A stretch of 64,000 nt of DNA, from contig NC_087245.1 of NCBI RefSeq assembly GCF_037042905.1, positions 6,711,501 to 6,775,500 of the forward strand, given 5' to 3'. This DNA is from Lytechinus pictus. Lineage: Eukaryota; Echinodermata; Echinoidea; Temnopleuroida; Toxopneustidae. Shown here piece by piece: positions 57,995 to 64,000 of the stretch. Positions within the stretch are counted from its first letter, which is position 1; each line of letters opens with the position of its first letter. Position numbers and translations under genes: made by a program. A model generated the notes under the pieces. It ran no database searches, had not been told where the DNA came from, and saw only the letters and a list, made by a program, of their open reading frames with translations.

Positions 57995-59498
57995 GTTAGT
58001 ATATATATATTCACCTCCGATTTCTACTTCTCTCTTCAAACTTACGAGAAATTGCCGTTTGCCTTTAGCAAATGTGTACGTAATTAAAGCAATTTATGTA
58101 GAGATTGTGAGGAAGGAGTGGGGCGACAGCTAGTAAACACCATTTATAAATATGCAGGGGCGGTCCTACTGGAGGCAGGGGGCGACCACATCATTTTCAA
58201 GAAATGAAGAAAAGGAGGGAAAAAAGAAGTATATGTCAAGCAGGGGCCGCGGAACGGTTTTAAAAGTGGGGGGGGGGGGCTGACCATGCAAAAAAACATA
58301 ATCAGATGGTATTTTTTACGTTTTTGTACATGTTTTGGAAAAAAAGTGCGGGGGCTGAAACTTCGAAGTTTCAGCCCCCCCCCCCCCCCCCCCCGCTTCC
58401 GCGGCCCCTGTCAAGAAGCGAGCAGCGAGTACAGATACGGGGTCATAGAGAGATCATGCGATTTCTGCGGAGTTAGGGTAACGAAATTCATCTGTTTCCT
58501 GTTTTGTGTGAATATAATTCGGCCCAAAATCATGGATGAACTTGAATCCATACGACTGTCGCGCCACATAGAGAGATTATGTGAGTAGAGGTATGCAAGA
58601 AGTTTACATTCACCCTACGATTAAAGTAGGCCAAATGGTAAACGGAGCACAGGTATCGTTTTGCTTTCTTTGAAGGTGAATGCCAACTCTCAAGTATATG
58701 TTCACGTTTATGATATTGAACTTAATTCGCATTATTCTTTTAACAGGTTTCAATTTCGGCAGCTCATCGCCGGTGAGATCGACTGCTTTAACCCTAACAA
58801 TTTCATCGTCTCCAGCCACCATATCAGCCTCTGCTCTAACAACAAATGAAGCATCTACTACACAATCAGACAGCACTTCAACTGCATCTACAACAATCCA
58901 GACTACAACACTTGCTTCTACCACGAATGCGGGATCAACCACACAAACTACAAGCTCTACTTCTTCCTCTACAAATCAAGCCTTCACGTCGACCTCTGCA
59001 CCCACAACAAATGCAGCGGCCACGACACAAGCGGACAGCGCTCCAACGACCTCTACAACTATGCAGACGACGATTGTTTCTACCACTAATGCGTTATCAA
59101 CCGCACAACCTACAAGCTCTGCAACTTCCTCTACAAATCAAGCCATCATGTCGACCTCTGCGCTTACAACATTTACTTCTACAACTAATGCGGCAACAAC
59201 CACTCAACTCTCAAGCTCCATAACGCCTTCTACAAATCAGGCTACAACATCGGGTCTCACAACGACCCATGTATCAACAACTACGTCATCTGAACTTGTC
59301 GGTACCACACTTGAAGAGGCTACAGCCGAGGAAGAGGAGGTTACGGTTGCCATGACAACTTTAGATTCTTCTGAGATGAGTACGATTGAAGGTGCCACAC
59401 AGACTGGATCCACTGCGGATCAAGAAGTGACCAGTATTGAGATGACTACAGAAGAATTGACAGCAACACCCATGGACGCAACTACAGCGGACTCCTAA
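57538..59498 (+). CDS. Mucin-like single-pass membrane protein, two coding exons
   Basis: Exons 57538-57994 and 58747-59498 (GT-AG, phase 1) encode 402 aa. Residues 1-127 are hydrophilic with several Arg/Pro motifs (SPRREAW, PRHSPRRS). Residues about 128-150 form one membrane segment (YVALAVMTTLLAAGAAVGVV), preceded by a basic Gly/Arg stretch that favours cytosolic N-terminus, hence type II topology. The remaining ~250 residues are almost all Thr/Ser/Ala, a likely densely O-glycosylated ectodomain, with three imperfect repeats around a TSSSTNQA core, then an acidic end (EEATAEEEEV). No SEA, EGF or lectin domain is visible. The first ~50 residues are uncertain: GTATAG|GGAG at 57681-57686 could be an acceptor from an upstream exon. 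Not assigned to a known family. Confidence 0.7.
58241..58410. mobile_element. CAGGGGCCGCGG MITE, copy 3, 5-bp TSD TCAAG (intron of mucin-like gene)
   Basis: TCAAG at 58236-58240 and 58411-58415 flanks CAGGGGCCGCGGAACGG and CTTCCGCGGCCCCTG. The interior carries a G-run, a small GAAACTTCGAAGTTTC palindrome and a C-run, able to fold as a long hairpin. Confidence 0.9.
58747..59498 (+). CDS. Mucin-like gene exon 2: Ser/Thr-rich ectodomain
   Basis: Acceptor TTTTAACAG|GTTTCA. Codons for Thr/Ser dominate, with repeated nucleotide blocks such as CTTCCTCTACAAATCAAGCC at about 58961 and 59128. The stop is TAA at 59496-59498. Confidence 0.75.
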
Positions 59499-62400
59499 AG
59501 TCACTGTTTACATAATACGTGATCTGCACAGCTTCGTTTACTTGAAGATCTAGGCCTCGACCGTCATGGACTCTGGAAGCTTGGATATCTAACGACACCG
59601 CCAAATTCGATCCTATCCGGTTTTCCTATCCTTTTGCGAAATTTATTTTATTGATGGTAATAATTACACAATGTTTATATGCATGGATTACAATTGGTCA
59701 TGTGAACGATGATGAAAATGATGAAACAAACAGAGGACGTACACAAAGGTATAAGATTACATTAACTACCACTTTTTTTCTTCTAAATCCCGCCGAACAC
59801 TTCAGCATCCGACGAGTATAACCTAACTTTTATTTTAGCAAATATCATTTGGAATCAAGTTCAAAAAGTAAGCTTTTTAAGTTCTGAAGAATGCTACGAA
59901 AACTGAAATCTATATTCTGCAGAACGCTTACCCTTGTTGTTGGAGTAAAGTCCAATTCGGCTTCTAATTGCAGCCGATTGAAAGATTACGATTTTTTATC
60001 ATGGTTAATGAATTACCCTTTATTTCGACTGGAAAGCTCATAGTAGCCTAAATATACTTCTAATATCCATAACCATGATAACACTACCGTGGACCTTGGT
60101 GGGGGTGTTCTTATCAATGTTATTACGAAAAAAATCATGAACTTCTCCATCAGGTCGAGTGGGCATCGGGTTTTCTTTGTCAGAGTGACGTAACCGCATC
60201 TATACATTGTAGTGCGAGTTGTGAAGCATGACCCGCCCTAATATACATCATAACTATGATACTGTAAACCCCATAAGAACTTATTCTTAAACATAAATTC
60301 ATTAAATTAAGACTACTTTTAGGAATGGGTAATTGATTGACAAGTTACTTTCAAGGAAATAATAGTCAACTCTGTTTCCAAAAAGAGCTTCTAATTATAC
60401 GAGTACATTGCACAAATCAAGAATGTGTTCGTTGCCCACTTAAATTACATTTCTATGTTTATAATGATCAATCACATATTATTACCTGGTGTTTTATGCA
60501 ACAGTAAATATCTTTACATGACATTTCGACTTCAAGTGGAAGTGTAAAAACTGTACCAAGTTTAAGATTTGTTTATATTTTTTTTTATCTTTTATACATG
60601 TGTGTGACAATGTTTGCTGTGAATTTAGTGCGATTGTTAGATAACAGAAACTCCCAACATATTTAGACCGTTTGTTCTGTTTTTCAAAATTTATCTAAGG
60701 TTAGCATTGTAGATAAAAACAATCAAGTCGGACTTTATGCATAACCAGGTGCACGTTATTTGTACAGGTTAATATCTGACATTAATCGAGAAGTATAATT
60801 TTCCACCATATCTAAAGAATACTCGTGTCGTATACGTAAGCAATTAGTTTGTAAGATTTATTGTCAAGATTATCATAATAATCACAAAAAAAGATACCAG
60901 TTTTCCTTCTAAGTGAAAAAATAATAGAGGCGATGCATAGCTCCTTTGATGCCCGTATATCGAGTGTACAAAAAGAATATGAGTCACGACGAGTAGGTGC
61001 TCACTTTTACAGCTTAAAGAAATATATCTTATATTTTCTATGTTTTATTCATGGAATGAAGCAACTATGTTGATGACAAGGAAATCACCTCCTGCTTGTA
61101 AATGCATTAATGTGTTCTAGTTTATTTTCCCAACGAATTAGAAATAAGGAAATGAATAGCACGATTTCTCACAATAAACATGATAAAGCCTCTCATTACT
61201 GAAATTAAACAATAGGCACCAATGCCACCAAAAATCAGCTACAGCATCCCTGGGAAATTGCATGGTCGGAGCCGATTTAATAGTGTTATTGTTATTGCAA
61301 CAGTATGAAAAAATGAAATACATTTGTATATTTCATTACAATTCTTATTTAAATATCATTTCCTTCGATAAATGTTTCATAACGATATAGGCACGTTTCT
61401 TCTCAAAACAATGATTAAACTGATGAATATTCCTAGATGTCGTCCCCTTGAGGTTTAAGACTTTGGTGATTTTTTTTCATCTCTTTATTGAACTTTCTTA
61501 GTTAACTGTCTCAATGTACATGTGGGTATACTACAAAGTACTTCCAGTATAGTGGAAAGAAGTTGTATCAAACCATGGTGATTTAAACATTCTACATTTA
61601 AGCACCAAGTTTGTATTATACATGGTATATCTGTTGAAAATTTTAATGTTGTATTTTGGGGAAATACAAAAGAAGAAGAAGAACACAAACAACAAAAACA
61701 GTGTGGGGGAGACAATTTTCTCTCCAATTGGTTTGGTGTATAAAAGGAAATATAGATTATGGGGAAAATGTGAAAGAAATCAAAGGAGGCAGAAGAATGT
61801 CATGAACTATGAAGGATAAAGAAAAATTGAAAAGCATGGTTTGAAAACTTGTCTTTCAGAGCACTTTGTTTGCAGTTCTGTTTGCGTTTAGAATTTTTTT
61901 TTACAACCGATGAAAATCTACTTAATGCGATCGCAGTTTGAACCGAAGGCATTCAAGCTCTTTAGATTCATTGGTAGACCGGTTTATTTCACACAGGACA
62001 GTAAAGGAGAGAGAGAGAGCGTATACAATTTAGTAATTTTCATGAGATAATCATTTTTATTGCAATAAATTATCATTTCTTAAATTAATCATCTTCATAT
62101 ACACATTGTGATTGGAATGCATAAACACTTCATCTTCAAGGCAACTCATAACCACATCAAATTCAAGACTTTCAAAGTCAGTATTCATAAAAAAATACAA
62201 CCATCCAATAGCAATTGCAGCATTATGACATGATTGAAAGAACCCACAGAGATCGTCACAAAACTGCTCGATATTACAAAGTAACCGAATGCTATATGAT
62301 AACCGATTGTTTTAAACAAATTTTCTGTTTGCCGATGGGGGTAAAAAGAAACATTTGGGGAATGATGAACAGTTAAAATGACATTAACAGCTAACAAAAA

Positions 62401-63028
62401 TGACAATAAAAAGAAGCATGATTAAAAATGGCACATCATTGAGTAATACGATACATTGATATTGCAAGAAAACAATATTCCCTGATTCTTCATTTCATTC
62501 CTGATATACATGATTTGTTCAATATCATTTTTAATGGTGAGATAATCATGAAATCAATTCATAGATTAGACCATGTGTTCTCTGAATCCATTATAATAGT
62601 GAAAATTATGAAAAATACAAGTAACATTGGAAATCTGAATTTAGACCAATCTATAAATCTGTTGGTCTAATATTTTCTTTTAAATGCATGTACAATTTTT
62701 GATTTGTCGAAAATTCAACCTCATTAGAGAGAAAGAGAGAGAGAGAGAAAGAAAGATAGAGAGGGGGAGAGTAATCAAGCATTTATCATCATTTTATAAT
62801 CATCAACTATTTCAATTAAATTCACCTGATTCAATTCACTTGACAAAAGTGCACTTCTTAAAACAAAATTATTTCAGATTATCACTAACATATCAATTAA
62901 AAAACATAACGAATCATGATGAAAATTTAATAAGAAAGACATTTTAGTTCAAATCAAAATCATTTGATAATCCATTGCACACACATTTTAAATTATACAT
63001 TTTCTTATAAACACATCTGTAAACTGAG
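59499..63028. other. Downstream region: no gene recognised
   Basis: AT-rich sequence, probably including the 3' UTR of the mucin-like gene. A (GA)n tract with GAGAGAAAGAGAGAGAGAGA lies near 62726-62770. No exon or transposon terminus was recognised with confidence. Confidence 0.45.
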
Positions 63029-63242
63029 GAGCGTTTCATCAACATTTTTGTCTGACAAGTGGCCAGATCTGACAATTTTCCTTAGTTCTGATTGGCTAAG
63101 ATGCACTGTTACTATGGTAACTGTCAGATGCAATGGGACTTGTCGGATAAAACTTCTGACAAATAAGCGTTTTTATAATAATAATAATAAACACAGCATT
63201 TATTATGCGCCATCTATCTAGTAAACTATTCATGAAACGCTC
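63029..63242. mobile_element. Short MITE with GAGCGTTTCAT TIRs
   Basis: GAGCGTTTCAT at 63029-63039 is matched by ATGAAACGCTC at 63232-63242. The interior has paired TCTGACAAGT and GACTTGTCGGA-like motifs and a (AATA)n tract. 214 bp, non-coding. Confidence 0.75.
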
Positions 63243-64000
63243 ACCTTATGTACTCCAACTAAATGTTGTACTGGGCCACATGACAGCATTTCGGTGGACC
63301 AATGATTTTTTTTTACTCTGATGGCGAGTCAAGTTTTTGTTGTTGCTCATATAGCAAGTCATTTTTTTTTAAACTTCCAGCCCCCACCCCCTGGATATCT
63401 CTGGTGCGTCCATTAACAGCAAACATTACACAGCACCTTAAAATAGAGTTTGAAACTATTTTACAGCATGATGCAATTTTCATGATTTTCAAATTTGAAA
63501 GACTTGCATGAATAAAAGAAAGAAATTAGTTGAAAGAACAAGTACACAAATAATACAGCTATTTCGGAAATTATCATTTTGATACATCGAACTTGGCACG
63601 AACTTACAAACTGAGATCCAAATGCAATCCTTTTACTGACAATAAAAATTGTATTGCATTCGTTTTAGTGAAAGTTGAGATGGGGAATTCTATCAGAATG
63701 AATGAATGAATGCAAGACAATGCTAATGAAATAAGTATTTCTAATATTTAACATTTAAATCGTAGCATGGAGCTAGCTCCATAGTTGTACTACAGTATGA
63801 TTTATTAACTTGTTATAGCAGAGCGTAGGCTGAATCTTCGTGAAAACAATCAAATATAACACGTTTAACTGTACCTGCGAATTCTATATATTGTAACGAT
63901 AATTCAGATTTCGTTGCAACGATGGATGTTTAGATTTTTGACCCATCTAATTATTCCATAATTATTTGAATTACTACACGCGGGATGGATGAATATAATG
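63243..64000. other. Window end: nothing recognised
   Basis: AT-rich sequence with a (GAAT)n micro-tract near 63697-63711. No coding or repeat feature can be supported. Confidence 0.45.

Noticed and set aside
58846-59223. 125-codon frame rich in His/Leu/Gln overlapping the mucin-like exon
   Set aside because: It is an alternate-frame shadow of the ACA/ACT-rich repeat; the Thr/Ser frame has the splice acceptor and stop in register.

Overview
This is an AT-rich eukaryotic genomic window with split genes, long introns and many short transposable elements. Its gene content (two organic-anion transporter genes, a mucin-like membrane protein), a metazoan Ty3/Gypsy element and dense MITE and SINE families suggest a marine invertebrate deuterostome. 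A sea urchin or other echinoderm is the most likely source. That assignment is inferred from style and not from a species marker.

Layout, all genes on the plus strand: (1) 1-2095 holds upstream sequence ending in a CpG-rich stretch. (2) 2096-16843 is a complete 11-exon SLCO/OATP transporter gene (OATP-A, 726 aa). (3) 16844-30986 is gene-free and filled with DNA transposons, MITEs and LINE fragments. (4) 30987-46355 is a second, paralogous 12-exon SLCO/OATP gene (OATP-B, 778 aa). One of its introns carries a Ty3/Gypsy retrotransposon with an uninterrupted 1339-codon gag-pol frame, and another carries a 255-bp near-perfect inverted repeat. (5) 46356-57537 is repeat-rich and includes a decayed LINE with an inverted pair of tRNA-derived SINEs inside it. 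(6) 57538-59498 is a two-exon gene for a predicted single-pass protein with a Ser/Thr-rich mucin-like ectodomain. (7) 59499-64000 is mostly unassigned.

Every splice junction of the two transporter genes was rebuilt by hand. All keep GT/AG ends and a continuous reading frame. Five consecutive internal exons are identical in length between the genes (156, 100, 122, 255 and 193 nt) and intron phases match, so they are tandem duplicates. OATP-B has one extra intron in the membrane-domain start. Both encode the expected OATP architecture: cytosolic acidic N-terminus, 12 predicted membrane segments, the WVGAWW signature and a Kazal-like Cys-rich extracellular loop.

The most unusual structures are: TIR-bounded repeats inside OATP-A introns carrying nine perfect AGGTCA direct repeats (nuclear-receptor DR1 type); a minisatellite that re-copies the 3' end of an OATP-A exon with its splice donor; the near-perfect palindrome in an OATP-B intron; and several MITE families whose target-site duplications can be read directly (TTAA, TWA, TA, 5 bp, 8 bp).
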